A DNA stretch of 64,000 nt from Litchfieldia sinesaloumensis (GCF_900156865.1 NZ_LT732529.1:3198057-3262056); one strand, 5' to 3'; counted from the first letter of the stretch, positions 51,698-60,918 are shown. Numbers and translations are program-made. Notes: generated by a model from the sequence alone, not told the origin.

Positions 51698-52629
51698 ATT
51701 GTTCCTCCTTGCGAATTGTCCCCGTGTCCTAGTACATCCTCTAAAGTTGGCATTGAGCTTTGCGCACCTTTTTTTGTAACGGTGAGAGCACCGACCTTGT
51801 TTGCAAATTCCGTTGCTTCTCGCAGACTTTTTCCACTCACGATTGCAGTCGCAAGTGCACCGGCAAATGCGTCACCTGCTGCTGTGGTATCGACCGCCTT
51901 CACGTTATGTGGAGGTACTGAAAATGTTTCTGTTTTCTTCAATACAACGACACCCTTACTACCGAGTTTAGCAAAAACAGTGTCGGCTCCTTTTTCCAAA
52001 AGTCCTTTACTTGCTACCTTTGCAGATTCCGCGTCTACAATCTCGGCATCTGCGATAATCCCTAACTCGCTTTCATTTGGCACGAGATAGCTAACCTTTT
52101 TGTAGAGTTCATCTGGTAGCTTTTGTGCTGGTGCAGGGTCTAGCATGACGGGAACGTTGTATGTATGTGCGATATTTGCAACCTCGATGACCGTCTCTAG
52201 CGGAATCTCGAGCTGTAGCATCACTAGTTTCGCGTCACGAATGACCTGTTCATGTTTCCTTACATAGTCAGGCGTTACGTACTCGTTTGCTCCTGGTGAT
52301 ACAATAATTCTATTTTCACCTTCTGTGTTCACGCTAATCACCGCGACACCAGACGAAACACCATGAACTTTTTCAATATGTGAAGTATCCACAGTTACTT
52401 CTTCTAAACCTTTTAAAAGTTGCTCCCCAAACATATCGTTTCCTACAAGGCCGAGCATCGTAACTGACGCCCCAAGCTTTGCGGCCGCATACGCTTGGTT
52501 GCCGCCTTTCCCGCCATTACCGGTGAAGAAGCCTTGCCCCATTATGGTTTCTCCCCATTCCGGACGTTTTTTTACATTGACCACCATATCCACATTCAAA
52601 CTTCCGACAACCACAATATCCCCACTCAT
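51694..52629 (-). CDS. rbsK: Ribokinase
   Basis: 311 aa, PfkB family. The signatures GGKGGNQAYAAAKLG at residues 38-52 and DTTAAGDAFAGAL near 250 (the catalytic Asp in TAAGD) are present. Ribose becomes ribose-5-phosphate, fed to prs. First gene of the two-gene operon; divergent from the purine nucleoside phosphorylase gene across a 124-base region with a palindromic promoter pair. Confidence 0.95.
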   Translation of the reverse strand: MSGDIVVVGSLNVDMVVNVKKRPEWGETIMGQGFFTGNGGKGGNQAYAAAKLGASVTMLGLVGNDMFGEQLLKGLEEVTVDTSHIEKVHGVSSGVAVISVNTEGENRIIVSPGANEYVTPDYVRKHEQVIRDAKLVMLQLEIPLETVIEVANIAHTYNVPVMLDPAPAQKLPDELYKKVSYLVPNESELGIIADAEIVDAESAKVASKGLLEKGADTVFAKLGSKGVVVLKKTETFSVPPHNVKAVDTTAAGDAFAGALATAIVSGKSLREATEFANKVGALTVTKKGAQSSMPTLEDVLGHGDNSQGGTI

Positions 52630-52685
52630 CTACATCCCCCTCATTAGGACAAGGAATCCATGTCCGGCTATTGAAAAAACGCGAT

Positions 52686-52704
52686 TATAATATACAATAT
52701 TATA
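52686..52704. promoter_or_regulatory. Palindromic TATAATAT-ACA-ATATTATA between divergent genes
   Basis: 19-base inverted repeat that contains a -10-like TATAAT on each strand, between ribokinase and the nucleoside phosphorylase gene. It can serve as face-to-face -10 elements or as an operator controlling both. Confidence 0.5.
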
Positions 52705-52753
52705 GACAAACTAACATACAGTATCAAAAATTGGTTATTGGAGGAATATACAT

Positions 52754-53575
52754 ATGCATAAAACTGCGGACATTATGGAAGCAAAGGATTACATATTAAG
52801 TAAGACGGATCAACGTCCAACAATCGGAATGATTCTTGGTTCAGGACTTGGTACGCTTGCAGAAGATATTGAAAATGCGGTTGTCATCCCATACAGCGAG
52901 ATTCCACATTTTGCACGTTCAGAGGCAATTGGGCATGCGAACGAGCTTGTGATTGGGCAATTAAAAGGGAAAACAGTTGCAGCTATGAAAGGGCGCTTCC
53001 ATTACTATGAAGGATTTACGCTCGATGAAGTGACGTTTCCTGTTCGTGTGATGAAGGCACTTGGAATCGAGAATCTACTCATCACAAATGCATGTGGCGC
53101 TGTAAATACAGATTTCAGCCCTGGGGACTTAATGTTAATTACAGACCACATTAATCTTGTTGCGACAAATCCATTGATCGGTATGAACAATCCTGAATTA
53201 GGAACTCGTTTCCCTGATATGTCGGAGGTTTATAACAAAGGACTCCGTGGAATTGCGGCTGAGGTAGGGAAAGAGAAAAACATCGAGCTACGTGAAGGTG
53301 TATATGCGTGGTGGAGTGGTCCAACTTATGAAACACCTGCAGAAATCCGCATGATTCGTACGCTTGGTGCCGATGCTGTTGGAATGTCGACTGTTCCAGA
53401 AGCAATCGTTGCAAACCATGGTGGCATGAAAGTACTTGGTATCTCATGTCTAACCAACATGGCAAGTGGGATCTTAGACCAACCATTAAGCCATGACGAA
53501 GTAATTGATGTTGCTGGACGAGTAAAAACAAAATTCATTGAATTGGTAACAGGAATTTTGGAAAAGGTAGAGTAA
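52754..53575 (+). CDS. Purine nucleoside phosphorylase
   Basis: 273 aa. The trimeric PNP family (PunA/PupG type, not DeoD): GMILGSGLGTLA, FARSEAIGHANELVIG, MKGRFHYYEGFTLDEVTFPVRVMK and VGMSTVPEAIVANH. Phosphorolysis of inosine and guanosine gives ribose-1-phosphate. TTGGAGG precedes the ATG. In the neighbourhood of ribokinase and nucleoside hydrolase it completes a nucleoside salvage group. Confidence 0.94.
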   Translation: MHKTADIMEAKDYILSKTDQRPTIGMILGSGLGTLAEDIENAVVIPYSEIPHFARSEAIGHANELVIGQLKGKTVAAMKGRFHYYEGFTLDEVTFPVRVMKALGIENLLITNACGAVNTDFSPGDLMLITDHINLVATNPLIGMNNPELGTRFPDMSEVYNKGLRGIAAEVGKEKNIELREGVYAWWSGPTYETPAEIRMIRTLGADAVGMSTVPEAIVANHGGMKVLGISCLTNMASGILDQPLSHDEVIDVAGRVKTKFIELVTGILEKVE

Positions 53576-53586
53576 GGTTAGAGATG

Positions 53587-53614
53587 CCCACGTGATTACT
53601 TTTACGTGGGTTTT
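53587..53614 (+). terminator. Intrinsic terminator of the purine nucleoside phosphorylase gene
   Basis: CCCACGT/ACGTGGG stem followed by TTTT. Confidence 0.85.
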
Positions 53615-53774
53615 ACCTTATCGATTTAGGACCCCCCTTTTTCGACAAACTTCATACTTTCCTCATCTTTTTTGACATTTGTCCTAATTCTTGTAACTTT
53701 TTCTCTTCCCAAACGTCTAATACTTGTGTACTATTTTTATCAGCTAGTAATCTATGAAAAAGGAGATGACCTAC

Positions 53775-54707
53775 ATGAGTCGAAGAGAGCGTCATTCAAA
53801 AAAGAAAACGAAACGAAAATGGCCCAAGGTTGTCGGAATCATTGCTCTTCTATTAGTGTTAGCAGTCGGTGGATATGCCGTTTATTTATATCAGTCAGTT
53901 GCGAGTACAGTTGGAAAGATGCACGAGGAAAGAGGTCCTTCTGAAAAACGTGATCAGCAAATTGATATTGGCAAAAAAGACCCGATTTCAATCTTGTTGA
54001 TGGGTGTTGACGAAAGACCTGGCGACAAGGGTCGTACCGATACGTTGATTGTAGTATCTGTGAACCCTCGTACAAACTCAATGGAAATGCTAAGTATTCC
54101 ACGTGATACGCGTGTGGAGCTTGTTGGTCGCGGTGTGCAGGATAAAATCAACCATGCGTACGCATTTGGTGGCGTGGATATGACCATTGATACAGTTGAG
54201 AACTTTCTTGATGTTCCAATTGATTACTATGTGAAGGTAAATATGGAAGGTCTTAAACAAATTGTTGACGCACTTGGTGGTGTTCAAGTGAACAATACGT
54301 TTGCATTCTCACATGATGGTGCATCATTTGCAGAGGGCCCACTAACTTTAAGTGGAGAACAGGCTCTTTCATATGCCCGCATGCGATATGATGATCCACG
54401 TGGTGACTTTGGAAGACAGGACCGTCAAAAGCAAGTTATTCAAGGCATTATCGATAAAGGTGCAAACTTATCGTCGATTACAAAAATTGATGATATTCTC
54501 GGAGCACTTGGTACGAACGTAACAACGAATGTGTCTTTTGACGAAATGAAAACTATCCAAGCAAACTACAAAGATGCTCGTCATAAAATCGAACAATACA
54601 GCATCAACGGTGTCGGCCAAACGCTGGACAGATGGTACTACATCGTTTCCGAAGAAGAACGCCAAGCCGTTTCAGCACGCTTAAAAAATCACTTAGAAAT
54701 CCAATAA
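53775..54707 (+). CDS. LytR-CpsA-Psr family wall-glycopolymer ligase
   Basis: 310 aa from the ATG at 53775 (AAGGAG nine bases upstream; the longer frame has none). One N-terminal helix (VVGIIALLLVLAVGGYAVYLY) then the LCP domain: DPISILLMGVDERPGDKGRTDTLIVVSVNP, SIPRDTRVEL, KINHAYAFGG and YARMRYDDPRGDFGRQDRQKQVI, with the Asp and Arg that hold the pyrophosphate. Such enzymes (TagT/U/V type) link teichoic acids or capsule to peptidoglycan. It could anchor the exopolysaccharide or wall teichoic acid. Confidence 0.95.
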   Translation: MSRRERHSKKKTKRKWPKVVGIIALLLVLAVGGYAVYLYQSVASTVGKMHEERGPSEKRDQQIDIGKKDPISILLMGVDERPGDKGRTDTLIVVSVNPRTNSMEMLSIPRDTRVELVGRGVQDKINHAYAFGGVDMTIDTVENFLDVPIDYYVKVNMEGLKQIVDALGGVQVNNTFAFSHDGASFAEGPLTLSGEQALSYARMRYDDPRGDFGRQDRQKQVIQGIIDKGANLSSITKIDDILGALGTNVTTNVSFDEMKTIQANYKDARHKIEQYSINGVGQTLDRWYYIVSEEERQAVSARLKNHLEIQ

Positions 54708-54734
54708 GGGGGGCACTGTTCCCTCATCCCAGAG

Positions 54735-54762
54735 CAACCGGTGAAATGCCGGTTGTTTTTTT
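54735..54762 (+). terminator. Intrinsic terminator of the LCP ligase gene
   Basis: 7-bp stem CAACCGG/CCGGTTG followed by TTTTTTTA. Confidence 0.9.
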
Positions 54763-54840
54763 ATTTCTCCATAATAGTTTTCCTCCTTTTTCCACATACT
54801 AATCAGGGATTGGTATGGTTGTCCAAAGGAGGTTCTTCGA

Positions 54841-55290
54841 TTGAAAATCAAATTTTTACTTTTTATAGCATTCTTATTTGTGTTCTGTTCGCCTTCTTCT
54901 GCTGCTGAAAAGTCACCGTTCTTTGGAGTCAGTGCAACGGTGGTACAAGTTGAAGATGGTACATTTGAGGTAACCACGAAAGGTGCCGAGGAGAACGAAG
55001 GTTTTGTGTTTTCTCCTGAAGGGGTTAAAGGTGGAGAAACGATCATATTTGAGGTCCAAGTGAAGGGTGAGGCTGCCGTCTACTTGCTCGTGGACGAGAC
55101 GAATGCCCGTGGTACTTTTTTAGCAGAAACGGTGTCTCCTGTCATCGGCTTACATGAGCCATGGCGGACAATTCAGCTTGAGGTCGAGCTTCAAGAAACA
55201 ACCTCGCAAATTGATGCGATGGTACTCACAAATAAACAAGAAAAAACCAAATTCATGTTCCGCAATGTGAAAATGAGTGTGAAAGAGTAA
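54841..55290 (+). CDS. Secreted protein of unknown function
   Basis: 149 aa from a TTG with GGAGG eight bases upstream. Signal peptide KIKFLLFIAFLFVFCSPSSAA, then a beta-rich domain of about 120 residues (VSATVVQVEDGTFEVTTKG, GETIIFEVQVKGEAAVYLLVD...), with no catalytic motif. The fold may be Ig-like or a carbohydrate-binding sandwich. No lipobox (C at position 16 is before the cut). Function unknown. Confidence 0.7.
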   Translation: MKIKFLLFIAFLFVFCSPSSAAEKSPFFGVSATVVQVEDGTFEVTTKGAEENEGFVFSPEGVKGGETIIFEVQVKGEAAVYLLVDETNARGTFLAETVSPVIGLHEPWRTIQLEVELQETTSQIDAMVLTNKQEKTKFMFRNVKMSVKE

Positions 55291-55316
55291 AAGGATGCCA
55301 GTGCTGGCATCCTTTT
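55289..55316. terminator. Bidirectional terminator, secreted protein and small membrane protein
   Basis: 12-bp stem AAAAGGATGCCA/TGGCATCCTTTT between convergent genes. Confidence 0.92.
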
Positions 55317-55319
55317 GTG

Positions 55320-55472
55320 CTACTCTACCTTTTTTGATAATTCATCTAGTTTCTTTTCAATCCTTTTGACACGTAATGAAAATCGTACCACGAAGATGAG
55401 TAACAGAGCAATTGAAATTGGAATTAAAAGAGCAAATAATTGAAAAAGAATGTCGCCGATATTTAGCTCCAT
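55320..55472 (-). CDS. Small membrane protein, 50 aa
   Basis: ATG at 55472 (MELNIGDILFQ); AGAAGG lies nine bases upstream, while an earlier ATG puts that site inside. One helix (LFALLIPISIALLLIFVVRF) followed by a basic, charged coiled coil (RVKRIEKKLDELSKKVE). Typical of small Bacillus membrane peptides that oligomerise by the coil. Function unknown. Confidence 0.7.
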   Translation of the reverse strand: MELNIGDILFQLFALLIPISIALLLIFVVRFSLRVKRIEKKLDELSKKVE

Positions 55473-55570
55473 AGGATTTCCTTCTCTCCTTTTTTTCCAC
55501 AATATACTATCCAGTTCAAGTTCCGGTCAATCGTTTTTAGGGACAAGGGACCTGTCCCCATGTCCCACAC

Positions 55571-57250
55571 CTATTTCAGTTTAAATTGCTGAATGAGTGT
55601 GTTCAGTTCGCCTGCGTTTTCTTCGAGTTGTTTTGCGCTTTTTGATACTTCTTCCATTGAGCTGCTTGATTGCTGGGCAGTTGCGGATACTTCTTCGACG
55701 CCTGCTGCGGATTCTTCTGATACGGCAGCAATTCCTTCAATTGATCCACTAATTTCTTGTGTATCATCAAGTACATCATAGAGAGAGCTTGACATGGCCT
55801 CGATTTGAGTACCTACTTGTTCGATTTTTTGCTTCAACTCATTAAACGTCTTTCCGGTTGTTTGGATTTGAGCGGTTCCTTCTTCAACTGATTGGTAGCC
55901 GTCATCCAAGGATTGTACGACCTGCTTTGATTCATTTTGTATATCTTTTACAATCTCTGTGATTTCAGCGACAGATTTGCCAACCTGTTCGGCAAGTTTA
56001 CGAACCTCGTCTGCTACAACCGCAAAGCCTCTTCCGTGTTCTCCAGCGCGTGCAGCCTCGATTGCTGCATTTAACGCTAACAAATTCGTTTGTCCTGCGA
56101 TTTCCTGTATCACACTAACAAGTTTCGTAATTTCATTTGTTTTATGATCCAATCCAACAACCATCGCGTGGGACTGTTTCATTTTTTCATTGATACTGTT
56201 CATTTGCTGAATCGATGTTTCCATATAGCCACTGCCATCATTCGTCATCGTGAGCATGCCTTGAGACTCTTCCTTGATTGAGTCACCTTTAACGGCAACC
56301 TGCATAATCTCCTGCGAGAATTTTGACATTTTTTCAATCAGTGTAGTTGCTGAAGTCGCTTGGTCCTCTGCACCGCGCGAGAGCTCTTCCATCGTGACCG
56401 CAATTTGCTGACTACCAGCCATGACCTCATCCGCATACTGGGTCAACTCTTCACTTTGACCTGTCACATTGTCCGAAACAACGGTCATTTGCTTGACCAT
56501 TTCCCTGATATTTTCATTCATACCATTAACTGAATGTACAAGCTGACCAATTTCATCTTTTAACTTCGTTTTTATTGGTTCTGCCTCGAGTTCACCATTT
56601 GAGATGGCCTCCATGCGGCTTGCTACTTTTTTAATTGGTCTTGCAATTACCATCGATGTGTAAATCGCAATGATCGTTCCAAAAATGAACACAACCGCTG
56701 ATATCACAAGTCCTACGATGTTCGCAGATTGCCCATAATCCACTACATTTTGACCAGTTGCCACGATATGTCTTTCGCGGTCATTTGACAGCTTTTCAAC
56801 ACGCTCCATCAAATCACGAGCTACAGGTTGGATTTTGGTTTGCAGATTTTCCTTCGCAAGTTCAGGATTGCCATTTTCATATTGGCCGAAAACATCAAAC
56901 TTTAACATGTCACGCCATTCTTTTGTTTCACGTAAGAGACTATCAATCTCTTCAATCTTCATCGGACTTAATGTACGATCGATTAAATCGAACTCCACCG
57001 AATACATGTCATAATCATTTTTATAGGAGGTATCGCCGTAGAGCACATAGCCTCTCGCAAGCCCAATACTCTGTGCGATATTGTATTTTAAACTATCATA
57101 TTCTAGTATGACAGTGAGTTCCTCCGTAACGACATCTTCTGTCTGCTGATTCATGTTGGATACAGCTAAAAAGTTATAGGTCGCTAGTGCTAGACAAAGG
57201 ATAATAATGGTTGAAAAAATAGCAGCTAATCTCATTCGAATGCTTTTCAT
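55571..57250 (-). CDS. Methyl-accepting chemotaxis protein
   Basis: 559 aa from ATG at 57250 with AGAGGT upstream (an upstream frame of 24 codons lacks a site). Helix 1 at 10-30, an outside four-helix-bundle sensor (4HB_MCP, about 35-180), helix 2 near 186-208, HAMP to 260, and a signalling domain with the highly conserved hairpin tip [43 protein letters not shown]. Adapts swimming behaviour through CheA/CheW. Ligand unknown. Confidence 0.95.
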   Translation of the reverse strand: MKSIRMRLAAIFSTIIILCLALATYNFLAVSNMNQQTEDVVTEELTVILEYDSLKYNIAQSIGLARGYVLYGDTSYKNDYDMYSVEFDLIDRTLSPMKIEEIDSLLRETKEWRDMLKFDVFGQYENGNPELAKENLQTKIQPVARDLMERVEKLSNDRERHIVATGQNVVDYGQSANIVGLVISAVVFIFGTIIAIYTSMVIARPIKKVASRMEAISNGELEAEPIKTKLKDEIGQLVHSVNGMNENIREMVKQMTVVSDNVTGQSEELTQYADEVMAGSQQIAVTMEELSRGAEDQATSATTLIEKMSKFSQEIMQVAVKGDSIKEESQGMLTMTNDGSGYMETSIQQMNSINEKMKQSHAMVVGLDHKTNEITKLVSVIQEIAGQTNLLALNAAIEAARAGEHGRGFAVVADEVRKLAEQVGKSVAEITEIVKDIQNESKQVVQSLDDGYQSVEEGTAQIQTTGKTFNELKQKIEQVGTQIEAMSSSLYDVLDDTQEISGSIEGIAAVSEESAAGVEEVSATAQQSSSSMEEVSKSAKQLEENAGELNTLIQQFKLK

Positions 57251-57440
57251 CGATGTACCTCTTTCTTGTTGGATAATAGAAAAATCGGCAAAAAATAAGA
57301 CCAATTCTCGTAGAATGGCCAATTATCAGTAGCTAGACGTTAGAACTAAGAATTTTGCCGGTTCTTGTCATGTACGTTTCTCTATCTACCAGTATATAAG
57401 TTTTATCAGTCTCGAACAATATACGAATGCAGGAAACCTG

Positions 57441-57530
57441 TTACTTTTTCACTATTAAATCTAGTAATAATTTCATAAAATCATCCTTGCTTACAGGTAA
57501 CACCTCAGGTAACTCCATACTCGTTTTCAT
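57441..57530 (-). CDS. Small peptide, 29 aa
   Basis: ATG at 57530 with GGAGGA seven bases upstream. The peptide reads MKTSMELPEVLPVSKDDFMK and ends LLLDLIVKK. The strong site and clean stop support translation; no signal peptide. The next gene on this strand, the chemoreceptor, starts 190 bases further on. Function unknown. Confidence 0.5.
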   Translation of the reverse strand: MKTSMELPEVLPVSKDDFMKLLLDLIVKK

Positions 57531-57638
57531 CAAAATCTCCTCCGTCTTTATTTTTCTATTACTAGTAATCTAGTATTACCGGATTTTTAATAGATATACA
57601 TGTTTGCTAGATTTGATTTAAGAAAAAAGAGGAAGAAA

Positions 57639-57664
57639 GCAAAAAACCAGCCCAAAGGCTGGCT
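57639..57664 (-). terminator. Intrinsic terminator of the Gfo/Idh gene
   Basis: Stem AGCCAGCC/GGCTGGTT (CCAGCC/GGCTGG core) followed by TTTTTT on the minus strand. Confidence 0.9.
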
Positions 57665-57665
57665 A

Positions 57666-58637
57666 TCAATTACGAACGGACACTAATGCCTGTTCAATGA
57701 CTTTCATATTTTTCAGGGTTTCTTCGATACTATAGCTTGGTTGGTTCCCAGTAAGGACAGAGTCTGCAAAATGCTCGACCTGGAGCTTGTATTGGTCACC
57801 TTGAACAGCTTCCTCACGTTGTCCGTTTTTAGTGTTTATCACAAGCAGGCCATCTCCCTCGTGATTATCAGGACGGAAGGCATACTTAACTAAAATAGTT
57901 CCTGTTGTACCCACAACTTCATATGAATCCTTTTGTGACTGCTCGAAACTGCAGTCAAAGTTTGCGATGACGCCATTTCCAAACGTTAAAGTACCCGCTA
58001 CCGTCGTATCGACATCATGTGTCGGATGAATATTTGCAGCTGCCTTCACCTCAACAGGTTCTTCTCCAGTAATCAGACGGCTTGCGTGAATGCAGTAGCA
58101 ACCCACATCATAGAGGACACCGCCCCCAATATCCTTTTGCAATCTGATATTCCCAGACTCTAAGTCTAGTGAGAAGGAGAACGTCGAACGAATTAGCTTC
58201 ACATCCCCAATTTCGCCTGCCGCGATGATCTCTTTCACACGGTTGTGCTGCGGATGGAATTGGTACATAAAGGCTTCCATGAAAATCACATTGTTTGCTT
58301 TAAAAGCTTCCGCCATTTCCTCCACGTCTTGCGTAGTAAGCGCAGCTGGCTTTTCACAAAGAACATGCTTGCCGTGCTTGGCAGCTTCAATTGCCCACTT
58401 TTTATGGAGCTGATTTGGAAGTGGGATGTAGACTGCATCAATTTCAGGGTCATTTAATAAATCTATGTACGAATCATAATGTTTTGGAATCTCAAGTTCA
58501 GCAGCAAAATCCTTGGCCTTTCCGCTTTCACTGGCAACAGCCACCACTTCCACATTTTCCGCACGCTTCATCGCCGGAATTAATGCATTTCTCGCAATTT
58601 TAGCAGTCGATAAAATACCAAAACGAACCTTTTTCAT
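57666..58637 (-). CDS. Gfo/Idh/MocA-family oxidoreductase
   Basis: 323 aa. Rossmann start RFGILSTAKIARNALIPAM at residues 4-22 and the catalytic-region EKP in VLCEKPAALTT near 95; C-terminal sheet with YDVGCYCIHASRLI. Members oxidise sugars, inositol or dihydrodiols with NAD(P). The exact substrate cannot be predicted. AGGGAGG precedes the ATG, terminator follows; single gene. Confidence 0.87.
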   Translation of the reverse strand: MKKVRFGILSTAKIARNALIPAMKRAENVEVVAVASESGKAKDFAAELEIPKHYDSYIDLLNDPEIDAVYIPLPNQLHKKWAIEAAKHGKHVLCEKPAALTTQDVEEMAEAFKANNVIFMEAFMYQFHPQHNRVKEIIAAGEIGDVKLIRSTFSFSLDLESGNIRLQKDIGGGVLYDVGCYCIHASRLITGEEPVEVKAAANIHPTHDVDTTVAGTLTFGNGVIANFDCSFEQSQKDSYEVVGTTGTILVKYAFRPDNHEGDGLLVINTKNGQREEAVQGDQYKLQVEHFADSVLTGNQPSYSIEETLKNMKVIEQALVSVRN

Positions 58638-58671
58638 CTCAATTCCTCCCTAATTGTTTTAATTTTCAAGC

Positions 58672-58700
58672 AAAAAAAGTCAGAGTTCTCCCTCTGACTT
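58672..58700 (-). terminator. Intrinsic terminator of the 42-aa gene
   Basis: 9-bp stem AAGTCAGAG/CTCTGACTT followed on the minus strand by TTTTTTT, 27 bases after the stop. Confidence 0.92.
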
Positions 58701-58726
58701 CAGTTTACGGTATTGTATTCATGATG

Positions 58727-58855
58727 TTAAGCGGATTGACATTCTTTTAATCTACCAACAAGGTCCTTCATGACCTCTTCCGTTGTAATAGAAGTAGTTG
58801 CTTCTACTTTTTTCTGAATATCAATCATTATTTGTAAAAGTTGTTCAGAACTCAT
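58727..58855 (-). CDS. Small acidic-helical protein, 42 aa
   Basis: ATG at 58855, stop at 58727, with its own promoter (TTGCAA-16-TAAAAT) and strong terminator, so it is a complete gene too short for usual annotation. The peptide (MSSEQLLQIMIDIQKKVEA..., ending LVGRLKECQSA) is a single amphipathic helix pair with one Cys. Ribosome binding is weak (AGGT at eight bases). Function unknown. Confidence 0.75.
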   Translation of the reverse strand: MSSEQLLQIMIDIQKKVEATTSITTEEVMKDLVGRLKECQSA

Positions 58856-58893
58856 ACTTTTTACCTACCAATCTTATTTTCCAATTAAAATCC

Positions 58894-58921
58894 ATTTTAC
58901 ACTATTCAACATATTTTGCAA
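58894..58921 (-). promoter_or_regulatory. Sigma-A promoter of the 42-aa gene
   Basis: TTGCAA, 16-base spacer, TAAAAT on the minus strand, 40 bases before the start. Confidence 0.7.
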
Positions 58922-58987
58922 AGGAAAATTGTGACAGTTTAGTGACAAAAACCACCATTTTTGGTTATGGAAGCGAAATAACTTTCT

Positions 58988-59353
58988 TTATTCCTGTGGC
59001 GGTTGTATCCCCATGTATATCCCATTGGTAAAGCCCGCAAACTGTATATCACCATTTTTATGAACAAACGGAACGGCTACAATCTTAAAAATTTCTCCAT
59101 TGGGTCCTGGCATGGTTACGACCATCACCTGATTAGCACCGGCAAAACTGTAGCCGACCTTGCCTAATTCTTCTTTCACTGCTTTAAACTCGGCTAGCTT
59201 CAATGTGTCTGCGACAGCCTTATTGCGTTCTGATCCCTGCAGATAGGTTACACCACATTCACAATCATCCCCATGTGCAAATGCAATGTTTCCAGGTAAG
59301 GTGAGCGCTACCAACACTAGCAAACTTCCTAAAAACAAGACGACTTTCTTCAT
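58988..59353 (-). CDS. Small secreted protein
   Basis: 121 aa from ATG at 59353 (GGGAGG eight bases upstream). Signal peptide KKVVLFLGSLLVLVALTLPGNIAFA, then a short Cys-containing start (HGDDCECGVTYL) and a domain of about 85 residues (FKAVKEELGKVGYSFAGANQVMVVTMPGPNGEIFKIVAVPF). The pair of Cys near the N-terminus may form a disulfide. No catalytic residues seen; function unknown. Confidence 0.72.
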   Translation of the reverse strand: MKKVVLFLGSLLVLVALTLPGNIAFAHGDDCECGVTYLQGSERNKAVADTLKLAEFKAVKEELGKVGYSFAGANQVMVVTMPGPNGEIFKIVAVPFVHKNGDIQFAGFTNGIYMGIQPPQE

Positions 59354-59465
59354 TTCAAATCCTCCCTTTCGTAGCTTCATTTTTACAAATTACATAAATA
59401 TCTGACAAATCCCTCTATTATTCGCGAAAATGAGCCGAATGTCCTATCCTGGTTTCTTTTTATCC

Positions 59466-59494
59466 AAAAAAAAACAACCCATTAAAATGGATTG
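59466..59494 (-). terminator. Intrinsic terminator of the SEC-C/HTH gene
   Basis: 9-bp stem CAATCCATT/AATGGGTTG followed by a long T-run on the minus strand. Confidence 0.92.
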
Positions 59495-59501
59495 TCTTTT
59501 G

Positions 59502-60569
59502 TTACTCTAAACCGGAGTCTTCAATGATTCCTTCGTATTTTGCAATATCTTCATGAAGGACTTTTTCGAGTTCTTTAAATTTCGTGGAGATGCTCCCCAC
59601 GGATACATCAAATTCTTGAGCAAGCTCTTCCTGGGTTGAAATACCACCATACGGATATATTTTTTCTACCATATAAACTAAGGCTGCTTCATAGATCCCC
59701 GTTTTTATAATTCTTGGATTTTTGTGTTCGCAATAGGAATGCCACAGCGAAAGCCCAATCCCGACAATTTCCTCTTCGTAGCCGTACTCCTTCATCCGAA
59801 TCTGGAACAACTCAGCTACTTCTAGTTGTTTCGGCGACTTCCAATCATAACTTTCAGCTGAAGCAGTTGGCTTTCCAAACATAAACACCATGAATACATC
59901 GATAAATTCACGTGACATAAAATCAACCGGATTTACCTCGTCACTATTATCAAAGAGTTCGAGAATCAGCTCCCGCATTTCGCCTGCAAACTCCGATGGC
60001 AACTCGAGAAATGTTGGGAAAAAGATGGAGTTCGCTCCTGCAGGTAACAACGTTCCGAACACAAAATAACCCGCATTCACATCTGTTTCCGTTTCGTAAA
60101 TTCTCACCTGGTACTCTACCTCTGTAAAAATATCCCGAACTGTCATATACGTTCTGTGCTCATCCACTTCAGTCACCGTGTAGGCCGATGGTCGCGCCGT
60201 TTTCCATCTCTGGATTAGATCTCGAGTACGCGGACGACTGTATTTCGGTCCATATGCATCAACATACTCTTCTAGAATTGTTTTATTATCAACCGGAACT
60301 GAGCTAATTACCCAAACTCGCGAAAAGAATGAAAATAAATCATACACGTCATCTGGTAGTTCATCAAAGATATACGTATACTCTTCTAAGACATCATCAA
60401 AAAAATCATCATACATATGAAGCGCGTATTGAAATACATCATGCTGGACATCATTCAATTCGTTTTCGACCACTTGATCAATTGAAACCACCGCTGACCG
60501 TCCACAACATCTTTTATACTTCTTCCCGCTCCCGCATGTACAAAGGTCGTTCCGTCCAATAACCTTCAT
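59502..60569 (-). CDS. N-terminal SEC-C protein with C-terminal helix-turn-helix-like region
   Basis: 355 aa from ATG at 60569. The zinc motif [19 protein letters not shown] is at residues 4-22. A large alpha domain with many acidic residues follows, and the end contains QEELAQEFDVSVGSISTKFKELEKVL, a helix-turn-helix of the winged or TFIIB-like type. It may bind DNA or RNA. The size and design resemble an uncharacterised family of Firmicutes; function unknown. AAGGGTG precedes the ATG. Confidence 0.8.
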   Translation of the reverse strand: MKVIGRNDLCTCGSGKKYKRCCGRSAVVSIDQVVENELNDVQHDVFQYALHMYDDFFDDVLEEYTYIFDELPDDVYDLFSFFSRVWVISSVPVDNKTILEEYVDAYGPKYSRPRTRDLIQRWKTARPSAYTVTEVDEHRTYMTVRDIFTEVEYQVRIYETETDVNAGYFVFGTLLPAGANSIFFPTFLELPSEFAGEMRELILELFDNSDEVNPVDFMSREFIDVFMVFMFGKPTASAESYDWKSPKQLEVAELFQIRMKEYGYEEEIVGIGLSLWHSYCEHKNPRIIKTGIYEAALVYMVEKIYPYGGISTQEELAQEFDVSVGSISTKFKELEKVLHEDIAKYEGIIEDSGLE

Positions 60570-60796
60570 AACATTCACCCTTCTCTTTTAACTATGACAC
60601 TATCATACCATATATTGTCTGAGCCGACCCCCGTCTCCTGTCGATATTGGAGTTGAATTTTGTGTTATATTTTTCCGGTTTTGTAAGGGGTTTTGTGGGA
60701 AGTTAGTCACTTTAAAGGGGTTGAGATTGAATGAGGGTTTATTTTCTAACTTAAGCGTTTGATAAATTGAAGGTTCACTGCGGTTTTAATTTGGAT

Positions 60797-60896
60797 TTAT
60801 GGCTAATAAATAAAAATTACGCCTGTTAAATGAAATTTACTGCCACTAAACGTAATTTACTGTCACTATCTCGAAAATACTGTCACTAGCAAAATT
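60797..60896. repeat. 20-bp-period array, five units
   Basis: TTAT, TTAC, TTAC, TTAC and ATAC boxes start units at 60797, 60817, 60837, 60857 and 60877, exactly 20 apart. The middle units share TTACTG(C/T)CACTA; the outer ones are diverged. A period of 20 is not a multiple of three, so this is not a protein repeat. It lies between the SEC-C gene and the GH18 gene. Confidence 0.85.
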
Positions 60897-60918
60897 CACG
60901 CCGCCCACCCATCAAAGA

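Larger units (their letters stand above)
57251..57665. other. Gene-poor stretch upstream of the chemoreceptor gene
   Basis: Holds the 29-aa frame at 57441-57530 and, at its far end, the terminator of the Gfo/Idh gene (57639-57664). I see no other gene or structured element. Confidence 0.5.

Noticed and set aside
57441-57530. Calling the 29-aa frame Sda or a Phr pheromone
   Set aside because: No match to the Sda helix-hairpin pattern, and no signal peptide or Rap gene nearby.
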